The notes under the pieces: model-generated
What the model saw: the letters and a program-made list of their open reading frames with translations, nothing else
What the model was told of the DNA's origin: nothing
The model's database searches: none
Shown here: piece by piece, positions 25,636-33,732 of the stretch
Layout: each line of letters starts with the position of its first letter
How positions within the stretch are numbered: the first letter of the stretch is position 1
DNA from: an uncultured Lachnospiraceae bacterium
GTDB taxonomy: Bacteria > Bacillota > Clostridia > Lachnospirales > Lachnospiraceae
Direction: 5' to 3'
NCBI GenBank assembly: GCA_905234595.1
Contig: CAJOID010000057.1
Coordinates: 1 to 39,721, forward strand
Length of the DNA stretch: 39,721 bases
Position numbers and translations under genes: made by a program

Positions 25636-26907
25636 TCACTTTTCTACATCCTCATACACATATGTCACCTGGTCTTTGGGGACGCGCCTGGCGACTACTA
25701 CAAAGCGGGCCGTGGAGGTCGAACCGTTACAGGTAGACAGAGTCAGGAGTTCATCCCCGTATTTCGCAGTCACGCCGGTATCGTAGAGGCTCATCTCCGC
25801 CATGGCCTTCATATTGGAATCAAACTCCTCTTCTGACGCTGCATCAAAGAACTGATAGTACTTGAATCCGACATTGCCCGCATCCTTGATCGTGTCACGG
25901 AATACATACATGACCTCGTAGAGGCCTTTTTCATAGATCGTATCAAACTTGATCAGATTATGTTCCTTACAGTAATCCTCGGACTCATACTTCTTCAGAT
26001 TACCGAACATCTTACCCGACTTCATATGGTGTCCGTATATGATCATATTCGTGGTGCGGAATACAGCATCACAGTTACAGTCCATGAATATGGAACCGTT
26101 ATTGTCTTCCTTACCCTCAAAGTTGTGGTTCAGGTAGTAATCGTTGTTGACGGTCTGCATCACCGGATAATCGATATTCGTTCCGTCTATCGTAAGCCAC
26201 CCTATGACGGATTTGTTCTTGATGTAGACATTCTTATATTCATCAAGGATAGGGGGCATTTTCTCGTCTTCTGCCAGAGTGAATACCGGCTTCTGCTCTA
26301 TATCCTGAGCTATCGGATCGGTTCCCTTAAGCGCTACAAGTTCATCCATTGCGGCCTGATTGGCATATGCCGACTTACTGTATATCAGAAAGATGATAAG
26401 GCTCCCGGCCGCGATAACGCCGGCACTTACGGAGATGATACGGTTTCTCAGATTTGCTTTGCGAAGTATCTCTTCGGCCGCCGCGTCAATCTCATCAGGA
26501 ACCCGACGATCATCTGCTCTCGAAGCTGACCGGACACGGCCGGATGTCTGTTGGGAAGCTGTTTTTGTTTTGTCAGCCTTGGAGTGCTTTGCAATCTTTG
26601 CAGGCTTCGCAGCCTTCGCTGCCTTCGCGTGTCTGCTCTTCTTTACATCGGATGACGTTTCCGGAACGATCTCCCTACTGTCCATTTTCTGTATCAGATC
26701 ATACAGTTCATCGTCGAAATCACGTCCGACCACAGTCCGGAATCTCACCTCTCCGTTCTGCATGGAACTGTATAGTCTGCGTACCGCTTCGGGATCCGAC
26801 ATGTTGACCTGTGCACGCAGACGGTTTATGAGTCTGGTATCCTCAAGGGCTGCGTTGTAATCGTTTATATCCGTGAACTTATGTCCGCCTACCATTCCGC
26901 CGGGCAT
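25636..26907 (-). CDS. Class B sortase with long cytoplasmic N-terminal extension
   Basis: This membrane transpeptidase of 423 residues would attach surface proteins to peptidoglycan. Residues 1-156 are cytoplasmic, one membrane segment lies at about 157-177, and the catalytic domain follows outside. The catalytic residues are visible: H293/H294 in IIYGHHMKSGKMF, C393 in LSTCNGSTS and R401 in ARFVVVARRV, with the spacing of class B enzymes. The N-terminal extension is unusual for a sortase and includes a Lys/Ala-rich stretch (KAAKAAKPAKIAKHSKADK, about 95-113). AGGAG lies six bases before the ATG. The likely substrate is the SPKTG surface protein at 17.6-23.2 kb. Gene stands alone between a terminator and a palindromic element. 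Confidence 0.9.
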   Translation of the reverse strand: MPGGMVGGHKFTDINDYNAALEDTRLINRLRAQVNMSDPEAVRRLYSSMQNGEVRFRTVVGRDFDDELYDLIQKMDSREIVPETSSDVKKSRHAKAAKAAKPAKIAKHSKADKTKTASQQTSGRVRSASRADDRRVPDEIDAAAEEILRKANLRNRIISVSAGVIAAGSLIIFLIYSKSAYANQAAMDELVALKGTDPIAQDIEQKPVFTLAEDEKMPPILDEYKNVYIKNKSVIGWLTIDGTNIDYPVMQTVNNDYYLNHNFEGKEDNNGSIFMDCNCDAVFRTTNMIIYGHHMKSGKMFGNLKKYESEDYCKEHNLIKFDTIYEKGLYEVMYVFRDTIKDAGNVGFKYYQFFDAASEEEFDSNMKAMAEMSLYDTGVTAKYGDELLTLSTCNGSTSTARFVVVARRVPKDQVTYVYEDVEK

Positions 26908-26947
26908 GATGTACTCCTTGTCTGTTCCAAAGTATGTGAATGACCAT

Positions 26948-26975
26948 AAAAAAGGTCACTGCATAAGCAGTGACC
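26948..26975 (-). terminator. Rho-independent terminator of the 110-residue gene
   Basis: A perfect 9-bp stem GGTCACTGC / GCAGTGACC with a 4-nt loop is followed by six T on the minus strand. It lies 20 nt after the stop at 26996 and before the sortase start. Confidence 0.9.
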
Positions 26976-26995
26976 CAATAATATCATATTTGATT

Positions 26996-27328
26996 TCAGG
27001 CTTCTACAGCCTGCATAACCTCATCGGCAAGATCCTCAATCTGAGCCTGAGCCGGTTCGCTGCCAAGGAGCTGTGACTGACGTATCTGGCTTAAGTTCAT
27101 CTGGCTCATGAGAACATCTGCGAAATTCGCCGTCTCGCCTCTCTTCAGGGGATTGATATTGACCTGCTCCTCAACCTTCTCTACAGCGGAGAAATCAACT
27201 CCGCCATCAGTGGCATCATCGGAAATACGGCCAATCCTGTTAAAGCTGGCTGAACTTACCTGTCTTGTATTGTATATGTACGGATCGTAAGCCAGGCTTC
27301 CGACCGCGCCTACAGCACCTACTGCCAT
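26996..27328 (-). CDS. Conserved-looking hypothetical protein, 110 residues
   Basis: I cannot assign a family. The N-terminus MAVGAVGAVGSLAYDPYIYN is small-residue rich but is not a normal signal peptide (no basic n-region). The middle is acidic (ISDDATDGGVDFSAVEKVEEQ), then comes TANFADVLMSQMNLSQIRQSQLL, a helix rich in M, Q and S. The gene has its own strong promoter, a GGGAGG site eight bases before the ATG and a strong terminator, so it is expressed as a single gene. That independent, well-built unit suggests a real and possibly abundant protein. Confidence 0.75.
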   Translation of the reverse strand: MAVGAVGAVGSLAYDPYIYNTRQVSSASFNRIGRISDDATDGGVDFSAVEKVEEQVNINPLKRGETANFADVLMSQMNLSQIRQSQLLGSEPAQAQIEDLADEVMQAVEA

Positions 27329-27363
27329 AAGACAAACCTCCCATATACGCTTCTGATTTTCTA

Positions 27364-27392
27364 ATTCTATAACAGATCCATAATTATGTCAA
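27364..27392 (-). promoter_or_regulatory. Strong sigma-A promoter of the 110-residue gene
   Basis: On the minus strand TTGACA (27387-27392) and TAGAAT (27364-27369) are separated by 17 nt. The start is expected near 27357, giving a leader of about 29 nt that contains the GGGAGG site. Confidence 0.85.
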
Positions 27393-27429
27393 CACAAAAC
27401 GATAATGTTTACTGTTTTTGATGAGTCTG

Positions 27430-28731
27430 TCACTGGTCTCCGACTGCATGTATGATCTCAGGAAGAAGCTGCTTCTTGCGGCTCATAACATCCGGCATAT
27501 CGTAGATGTTTTTACCGACCGGTTTATACGGCAGATGTCTGTTGCCACGGTGTTCGGTACATATGAGTGCACTGTGTTCGTGTATAACATCCGTGATCAT
27601 CAGGACAGCCCAGTCCAGTCCCTGCCTCTTTCTGACAACATCAAGTGCTTCTGAATATATATCGGCATAATCGTTCAGATCATTAAGAGTAGTGACCTCA
27701 CATTGTCCGATACCTATCCTGACTCCGCTTTCGTTATACGTCTTAAAGTCTGCAGATATCGCGGATTCAGGTTCTTTATCCTTAAGACCGCCTACTCTCG
27801 AGAACATTTCAAGACCGTATTCTTCGAGATTCGCTCTGCATATGGATGCGAGAACATGTGCTGCTACCGCATCATCACCTGTCGTGGTCGGACTCTTGAG
27901 TATGAGTGTGTCTGAAATTATACCTGTGAGCAGCACCTTGGCCGTGACCGGATCAGGTGTACGGTTATTACGTATGAACTGCTGATACACTATAGTGCAC
28001 GTGCTTCCCAGAGGTTCGGCGCAGATAAATATGGGCTGTTCCGTCTTAATGGCATCCAGCCTGTGATGGTCTATGATACCGGTTATATTGGCGGTCTCAA
28101 TACCGCGGATGCTCTGTCCGGGCTCGTTATGATCCACGAGGATCACATTATACCTGGGGGCACGCAGGAAGCACCGTCTGGTCACATACCCCACATATCT
28201 GTCTTCATCGTATACAGCCAGTCCTCTCTTGCTCGAACTCTGCAATTGAGTTCTGGCTTCGTCAAACAGCTCATCCGAGCTGACTCCGGCTTCCTGGTCA
28301 GTCATGATCTGTCTGACGGAGGGTATGCGGGTGATCTTACTGTCCCTTGAGAGTTCCTTCATGGTCCAGTTTGTGATATCGTCGACCGAGAGCAGACCGT
28401 AGAATTCATCATTATCATAGACCGGGATCACACTCGGACTGGTCTTCTCATATATGGCTGCCACAGCCGTCAGCGGATCATCGGCATTGATCCTGTGATC
28501 CGTAGTCAGCATGATGTCCCTGACTCTGGGATACACATCACGCTTATATGCCGGTATCTCTATTCCAAGCTGCTCCAGAACGCTTCTCGCGCCGTCCGAC
28601 AGATGCCCGCATCTGACCGGGATATATGTATTATCAGGATCCTGCAGATTCATCAATACAGCATAACCGTATGCGCTGCATACACTGTCGAGATCCGGGT
28701 TTCTGTGTCCGGTCACATATACTGTTCCCAT
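27430..28731 (-). CDS. Family II manganese-dependent inorganic pyrophosphatase with CBS pair
   Basis: The enzyme hydrolyses pyrophosphate and drives biosynthetic reactions. The 433-residue protein has the DHH motif I GHRNPDLDS at residues 8-16, two CBS domains inserted at about 67-195, then VDHNE at 199-203 and DHH at 221-223, and a C-terminal DHHA2 domain ending RKKQLLPEI. CBS-PPases bind AMP, ADP or diadenosine polyphosphates, so activity is probably controlled by adenylate levels. No DRTGG domain was recognised between the CBS domains. GGGAG lies before the ATG, and the gene starts 9 nt after the upstream acetyltransferase-like frame, so it is the last gene of that unit. Confidence 0.93.
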   Translation of the reverse strand: MGTVYVTGHRNPDLDSVCSAYGYAVLMNLQDPDNTYIPVRCGHLSDGARSVLEQLGIEIPAYKRDVYPRVRDIMLTTDHRINADDPLTAVAAIYEKTSPSVIPVYDNDEFYGLLSVDDITNWTMKELSRDSKITRIPSVRQIMTDQEAGVSSDELFDEARTQLQSSSKRGLAVYDEDRYVGYVTRRCFLRAPRYNVILVDHNEPGQSIRGIETANITGIIDHHRLDAIKTEQPIFICAEPLGSTCTIVYQQFIRNNRTPDPVTAKVLLTGIISDTLILKSPTTTGDDAVAAHVLASICRANLEEYGLEMFSRVGGLKDKEPESAISADFKTYNESGVRIGIGQCEVTTLNDLNDYADIYSEALDVVRKRQGLDWAVLMITDVIHEHSALICTEHRGNRHLPYKPVGKNIYDMPDVMSRKKQLLPEIIHAVGDQ

Positions 28732-28740
28732 GAGTTCTCC

Positions 28741-29169
28741 CTATTCTTCCAGCAGGCTTTCGATCTCCTCGGGCGTGACCGGCATATCCCTGTCGAATCT
28801 GAGGATAGCCTTAAGCAGTCCTCCGCGTTTCGCCTCCGGTGCTATTTCCTTTAACAGGCCGAATATCCTCTGATCCACAACCGGGATCACGATCCTTGTA
28901 TCAGGTTCAAGTATCTTCTCACCGTTTAAGACAAGTGCGGCCAAAAGTGCCATTATATTTCCGGTCTCTTTCTCATATGCAAGATCCACACTGACATGAT
29001 CATCCGAACGCGTGATCAGTATAAGTCCTGCCGGAACATCGCCATCCATATGAACAAGGCTCAGATCTTTATCGTAACGGTTCGAGATGATCAGATTCCC
29101 ATTTTCATCATAGTATCCGTTCCAGCTGGCAATTCCGTCCGCGTTATTGGTCAGCTTGTTGTATGTCAT
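28741..29169 (-). CDS. Hypothetical protein, probable C-terminal half of a tandem acetyltransferase-like protein
   Basis: This 142-residue frame (MTYNKLTNNADGIASW) has the strand-helix pattern of a divergent GNAT fold (GLILITRSDDHVSVDLAYEK, then NIMALLAALVLNGE), but no clear acetyl-CoA loop. Its start overlaps the end of the GNAT frame before it by 26 nt. Related Lachnospiraceae proteins that I know of have a canonical GNAT half fused to a degenerate half, so the two frames could be one gene split by a frameshift. A GAGG about 12 nt before the ATG makes coupled translation of a separate gene also possible. Confidence 0.5.
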   Translation of the reverse strand: MTYNKLTNNADGIASWNGYYDENGNLIISNRYDKDLSLVHMDGDVPAGLILITRSDDHVSVDLAYEKETGNIMALLAALVLNGEKILEPDTRIVIPVVDQRIFGLLKEIAPEAKRGGLLKAILRFDRDMPVTPEEIESLLEE

Positions 29170-29608
29170 TACGTCCGTCTGCCTCAGGCAGTTTATCCTT
29201 CTCTATGCTACCAAGAGAAAACTCTGCCACATTACTCTCGGTCTCTTCCGTCTCAAAGCCCAGGGAACCGAACAGATTCATGAATCTGTCTTTACCGAAT
29301 GAGGCCGGAAACTCGGCAATAATGCCTTCAGCCTCGCCAAACGCTTCGGCATCACGGATCCTCGAACTGATCATTTCCTCTTCGGCTTCACTGCCTGCGT
29401 ATTCTTCCGTGACTCCATACCACAGGATCCTTGCCCATGTGTCGTTAACGCCCATTATGACCACACCCGCCAGTTCATCATCAAGTCCGGGGGCATAAGT
29501 CGCAACGGCATAATATTCCTGCTGCCTGATTCCTTCATGATAATAATCCGGTATAAGTGCGCCGTAACGCGCTGTATCCTCTGCAGGGATCAATATATCT
29601 CTGAACAT
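29144..29608 (-). CDS. GNAT family N-acetyltransferase-like protein
   Basis: This protein of 154 residues follows the GNAT order: LAGVVIMGVND strand, ARILWYGVTEEYAGSEAEEE (the valine-rich strand and start of the acetyl-CoA loop, though the usual Q/R-x-x-G-x-G/A is degenerate), IIAEFPASF and a C-terminal FGSLGFETEETES motif. The degenerate loop leaves activity uncertain. It lies between the 722-residue gene (23 nt upstream) and the C-terminal half-like frame that overlaps it. Substrate unknown. Confidence 0.6.
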   Translation of the reverse strand: MFRDILIPAEDTARYGALIPDYYHEGIRQQEYYAVATYAPGLDDELAGVVIMGVNDTWARILWYGVTEEYAGSEAEEEMISSRIRDAEAFGEAEGIIAEFPASFGKDRFMNLFGSLGFETEETESNVAEFSLGSIEKDKLPEADGRNDIQQADQ

Positions 29609-29631
29609 CTGTACTCCTTCCTGCTCTAATC

Positions 29632-31800
29632 CTAATGAGCCTGAGCAGGCAATACTGCTTTGAACTGTCTTTTGAATGAAGGCTTGCTGTATGCACCTGC
29701 ATTCGAATCACGGAATGTTGCTCCGTGACCGTTAAAATCGGCACGATAGAGTATCCTGTAATGCATGGGCTGCTTCGCATATTCCTCCGTAGAATCCGAT
29801 TCGTACTGCGAGATACCGGATACAAGCTCTCCCGAACACATTGCCATTCTGTGCAGATGGTCATATGTATCCACGAATTCTTTCTTATCGCTATCGTTAA
29901 GCTCATTAAAAAGAGGCGATTCGATCAGTATCTCCATACCTTTCACGGTACCGAAGGCCTTCTTTTCGAACTTCGGAAGCCCGGCCCAGTTACGAAGGGC
30001 GCTGTACTGGTTTCTGGTGGCGAACATGTCGGGATTGTTCTCTATATATTTCTCCAATTCGTCAGCCTGGTCCAGATATAGCCCCAGAACGGAACGGAAG
30101 GCCTTTGTTCTTTCTTCAGCCGGTGCATCATTCCCATCCATATCACTGCCCGTCTTTACGACAGCCAGCTGATGCGCATAAGAAAGAAGACGGGCTTCGT
30201 CAAACGCCGGCTTTCCGGATATCGGAGACATGGCGTCAGTCATCAGTTTAAAGCCCTGTACTTGCAGGAACGGAGCATACTCAGGTCTTCCGAAAACCTT
30301 TTCCTTAAGGATCGCACCTTCAACAGCATCTGCGTCTGCATAGGCAAGAGCATCTGCCTTACAGGCACACCCCCTGTCCTTCTCACCTGCCAGTCTCTTG
30401 TCTGCTTTTTGAAGTATCCTGAGTTTTACAGGGTCGCTTTCCGACGAAACAGCCTGCTTGACTGCTTTTACACGGTCAGCATAAGCGTCACTTACACCTT
30501 TGAATTCGTCGAGGCTCTCATTAAGCGGAGCTGCAAGATCCCGGTCATACGCCTTTATTCCCCAGGTTTTCTCTATAAACTCTCCATGAAGAACATCAAC
30601 CCTTTTGCCGGTCAGGAGAAATTCAACCAGCATCTTCGATGACTCCGCCTGATATGTCAGAAGATGTCTGATCTTCATGTTTCGCCGTTCGATATCGCCG
30701 AACCCAACCCTTGCTGCCTGAGCTATCTCTCCGGGAATGCCACCCATAAGAGTATTTGCAATGGTAGTGTCGGTATCCATCTCATCAGCCTTCTTCAGGC
30801 ACTGGGTAAATCTTGAAAACGCCTGATCAACCTGCTTTTTATTTGCCATATACTCATATGGATGTGACGAAATCATATCCTGAAGTTCATCATACGCATC
30901 CGCCTGATCCGCCGGTATTCCCGTCACACGGTCGGCCTGTTGACTGCTTGACTGATCTTCCTGAGATAACCTTTGCTTCTCGGCAGCCCACTGGTCGGTC
31001 TTCTTAAGCATTTTCATCATGGACTGTCCGACCAGACGGTCATGGTTTCGATGCATATACTCATATTTTTCCAGAGCCAGCGGCAGGTGTTCCTTTGCTT
31101 TACTTATCTGCTTGTCAGATACGGTCTTACCGTCAAGGCTGAGACCGTTCGCAAGATACATCGTATTCAGGGCATCTTCCGTGCATTCAAGTTTTTCTTT
31201 TAACTGTTTCACATAAAGGGCAGCTGCAGGGTTCTTTTCTTCCTGAAGCCTTTCTACGTCCGCCCTCAACTGGTCACGAGCCCGTAAGATGTTATAGATC
31301 CTTTCTTCAATATCCCCCTGGTCAAGCTGAGGGGCCTGCATGTCCGCGAACTCATTGCCATCCGTGACATCCATGACATCAAGATTTCCCTGTGCCTGAT
31401 CAGTCATGTATCTGCCCAATGCAGCCTGGGCAGCGGCATTCTGTCTGGTGTATACGGAACCTGTGAACTCCCCTCTTCTTTGGGCCGCCTCTTCCTGCTT
31501 TGAAGTCTTCTTCTGATATGAAAGCTCCTTCTCGGCATCCCGACTTATCTCGGTCTGTTCCTCCACCTGCTGACCGATGGTTTCCGCGCTCTCATCCTGC
31601 TGATGATGAAACAGTTTCCCGATCCCGAGTATGGACATGAAACGTTTTGTCCTTGACATGCTCTTTCCGTACTGCTTGCTGTCAACGGCAAGCTGTTCGG
31701 TAGATACCTTCAAAGATCCGCTCTTCTCCGCAGTCTTGTGAAGACCTGTTATGATCTGCTGTTTACGCTGCTGTTGTGTTAACTGTACTCCTCCGGGCAT
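29632..31800 (-). CDS. Large hypothetical protein, 722 residues
   Basis: I recognise no known domain. The protein begins MPGGVQLTQQQRKQQIITGL with a good AGGAGG site. It has no signal peptide and no membrane segment and is rich in Q, E, K, A and D. Predicted structure is mostly helical, with coiled-coil-like segments at about 160-215 and 230-290. The C-terminal third has FEKKAFGTVKGMEILIESPLF and repeated Tyr/Arg positions near the end (MHYRILYRADFNG). Base use looks like that of its neighbours, so transfer is not obvious. It is the first gene of a unit with the GNAT-like frames and the pyrophosphatase. A large cytosolic scaffold or an effector are both possible; neither is supported directly. 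Confidence 0.7.
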   Translation of the reverse strand: MPGGVQLTQQQRKQQIITGLHKTAEKSGSLKVSTEQLAVDSKQYGKSMSRTKRFMSILGIGKLFHHQQDESAETIGQQVEEQTEISRDAEKELSYQKKTSKQEEAAQRRGEFTGSVYTRQNAAAQAALGRYMTDQAQGNLDVMDVTDGNEFADMQAPQLDQGDIEERIYNILRARDQLRADVERLQEEKNPAAALYVKQLKEKLECTEDALNTMYLANGLSLDGKTVSDKQISKAKEHLPLALEKYEYMHRNHDRLVGQSMMKMLKKTDQWAAEKQRLSQEDQSSSQQADRVTGIPADQADAYDELQDMISSHPYEYMANKKQVDQAFSRFTQCLKKADEMDTDTTIANTLMGGIPGEIAQAARVGFGDIERRNMKIRHLLTYQAESSKMLVEFLLTGKRVDVLHGEFIEKTWGIKAYDRDLAAPLNESLDEFKGVSDAYADRVKAVKQAVSSESDPVKLRILQKADKRLAGEKDRGCACKADALAYADADAVEGAILKEKVFGRPEYAPFLQVQGFKLMTDAMSPISGKPAFDEARLLSYAHQLAVVKTGSDMDGNDAPAEERTKAFRSVLGLYLDQADELEKYIENNPDMFATRNQYSALRNWAGLPKFEKKAFGTVKGMEILIESPLFNELNDSDKKEFVDTYDHLHRMAMCSGELVSGISQYESDSTEEYAKQPMHYRILYRADFNGHGATFRDSNAGAYSKPSFKRQFKAVLPAQAH

Positions 31801-31814
31801 ATTATTGCTCCTCC

Positions 31815-31881
31815 TGAAAAAGAACCGGCTGTTAAGTCATTAAACCAAAAGTACACTATTAAGTATACGAAACAGTCGGCT
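31815..31881 (-). terminator. Candidate terminator after the helicase gene
   Basis: An 11-bp imperfect stem (31871-31881 with 31823-31833; one G-U pair and one mismatch) begins immediately at the helicase stop and is followed by TTCTTTTT. The loop is long, about 37 nt, and can itself pair in part. It would end the nrdD-to-helicase unit. Confidence 0.5.
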
Positions 31882-33696
31882 TTATCGCAACTTTTCAATA
31901 AACCTGCTCGGCCTGAGACCATCGTCCGCGCGGTACAATAAATACAGATACTTTTTGGCCCTTGTCATGGCAACATAGAACATGCGCCTCTCCTCTTCTA
32001 TATCCGCCGCTGTATGCGCCGACCTGGACGGGATCCTGTTCTCATTGACATCAGGAAGAATGACAGTATCGAACTCAAGCCCCTTCGATCCGTGATACGT
32101 CATGATATGTACACCATGCTCTTCTTTCCCTCTTTTGCTGCTCTTCACCGCATCATCTCTGATCATACTCAGCAGTTCATCTACCTCACGATACGAACCG
32201 CATCCTCTTATAAGGGACAGAAAGGCTTCTTTTTCCTCCAGATACTCCTTATATTTATCCGCCGTCACTGTTTCACGGACATACCTGTCATACCCGACTG
32301 TATTACAGATATACCTGAGAGCGAGCTGCGGACTCATACCGCGTATCCTCGTAAAATGCCGGTACATCTCATCTATGCGCCTGATCATATGCGCGTCCGG
32401 TGCATAGTATCGCATGAGCATATCACGGCTGACCGTTTCATCGCTCATCGAATCACGTCTGATATATCTCAGAGGCTTATTCACTATATTCAGATAATTG
32501 GCTCTGGCATGATCTCCGGCTGCAATAGCCATATACGAGCATATATCCCTGATATAGACCGAAGTAAACGGGACCCGGTTGTCGTTATATGCCGTCTCGA
32601 TCCCCACAGCACGCAGATATCCGGCGTATTCCGCCCCCTGACGGTTCGTTCTGACGAGCAGGGCGATCTCATCGGGTTTGATCCCCTCATCCATCCGCTC
32701 TTTTATGATCTCAACACATTTTTCTGTCTGTGTATTCTTATCCGGGCATTTATCCACCCGGACGGAATCTTTCAGTTCCTCCATACCGTCACGGGCTGTG
32801 ATCGTCTTGTTAAATCTATCCTTATTCTCAGAGATGACCACACCGGCAGCACTCACGATCTCACGCGTAGACCTGTAATTCACGCTCAGCACATCCTGCG
32901 ATGCACCGGATATTTCAGTAAGAAACCTTCGCATCAGAGCGACATTCGCGCCGCGAAAGGCATATATGGACTGATCGTCATCCCCAACCGCAAAAACGTT
33001 ATATTCCGGATATGCAAGCAGTTTGACCAGCTCATACTGACTGACGGATATATCCTGAAATTCATCAATGAGAATATACTTGAATCTCTTCTGCCAGAGC
33101 CGGCAGAAATCACTGTCACTCTTAAGGAGTTTCAGGCATTCGCCGACCATATCATCGAAGTCTATAAGTCCGAAATCGTGCAGCAAACCGTTATAAGCTT
33201 CGAATAATCTCCGGAAAGCTTCAGGGCTGTACATATCCTGATGGAATTCTTCGGGAGCCGATCCGTTATTTTTGCATGCACTTATAAAGCCCAGGCTTCT
33301 TACGATATCATCGAAGTCCTTGCATTCATCGGTGAGACCGCTGATCTCAAGCGCTCTCTTCATATATCTGATCTTGTCTTTATCGGTGATGGGAACCACT
33401 TTACGGTATGCTCTGTGGTGTCTCAGAATGGAATAGAATATTGCATGGAAGGTTCCGAAAGATGCGTTGGCTTCTACAGGTGCCATGAGCTTGTCAAACC
33501 GCTCTTTCATCTCAAGTGCCGCCGCCCGGGTGAAGGTGATGACAAGAATGTCCGAGTCCTTCACTCCGGATTGGATCAGCGCTTTGATTCGATGAGTAAG
33601 CACCGTAGTCTTACCAGATCCGGGACCTGCCTGCAACAGCAGCGCACCGTCGTGGAAGTTGACGGCTCTGCGCTGACTTGCGTTCATTTCCGGCAT
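31882..33696 (-). CDS. UvrD/Rep-family (SF1A) ATP-dependent DNA helicase
   Basis: This ATP-driven 3'-5' DNA translocase of 604 residues has all main motifs: Q-motif MNASQRRAV, Walker A AGPGSGKTT (23-31), VITFTRAAALEMKER, DEFQD near 210, VGDDDQSIYAFRGA, SVNYRST, ALLVRTNRQGAEYAGYL, MTYHGSKGLEFDTVIL and RRMFYVAMTRAKKYLYLL. It is shorter than PcrA/UvrD (about 720 residues) and lacks their C-terminal Tudor-like region, so it is probably not the main PcrA but a small paralogue for repair or recombination. AGGAG precedes the ATG. It follows gltX by 36 nt. Confidence 0.92.
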   Translation of the reverse strand: MPEMNASQRRAVNFHDGALLLQAGPGSGKTTVLTHRIKALIQSGVKDSDILVITFTRAAALEMKERFDKLMAPVEANASFGTFHAIFYSILRHHRAYRKVVPITDKDKIRYMKRALEISGLTDECKDFDDIVRSLGFISACKNNGSAPEEFHQDMYSPEAFRRLFEAYNGLLHDFGLIDFDDMVGECLKLLKSDSDFCRLWQKRFKYILIDEFQDISVSQYELVKLLAYPEYNVFAVGDDDQSIYAFRGANVALMRRFLTEISGASQDVLSVNYRSTREIVSAAGVVISENKDRFNKTITARDGMEELKDSVRVDKCPDKNTQTEKCVEIIKERMDEGIKPDEIALLVRTNRQGAEYAGYLRAVGIETAYNDNRVPFTSVYIRDICSYMAIAAGDHARANYLNIVNKPLRYIRRDSMSDETVSRDMLMRYYAPDAHMIRRIDEMYRHFTRIRGMSPQLALRYICNTVGYDRYVRETVTADKYKEYLEEKEAFLSLIRGCGSYREVDELLSMIRDDAVKSSKRGKEEHGVHIMTYHGSKGLEFDTVILPDVNENRIPSRSAHTAADIEEERRMFYVAMTRAKKYLYLLYRADDGLRPSRFIEKLR

Positions 33697-33732
33697 TGAT
33701 CTCCTTATTTAGTTGGTGTCATTACGGCAGGA

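Noticed and set aside
32014-33207. A 397-codon open frame on the plus strand antisense to the helicase gene
   Set aside because: It has no recognisable domains, no ribosome-binding site and lies exactly opposite a fully conserved helicase; it is a by-product of the codon use of the real gene.
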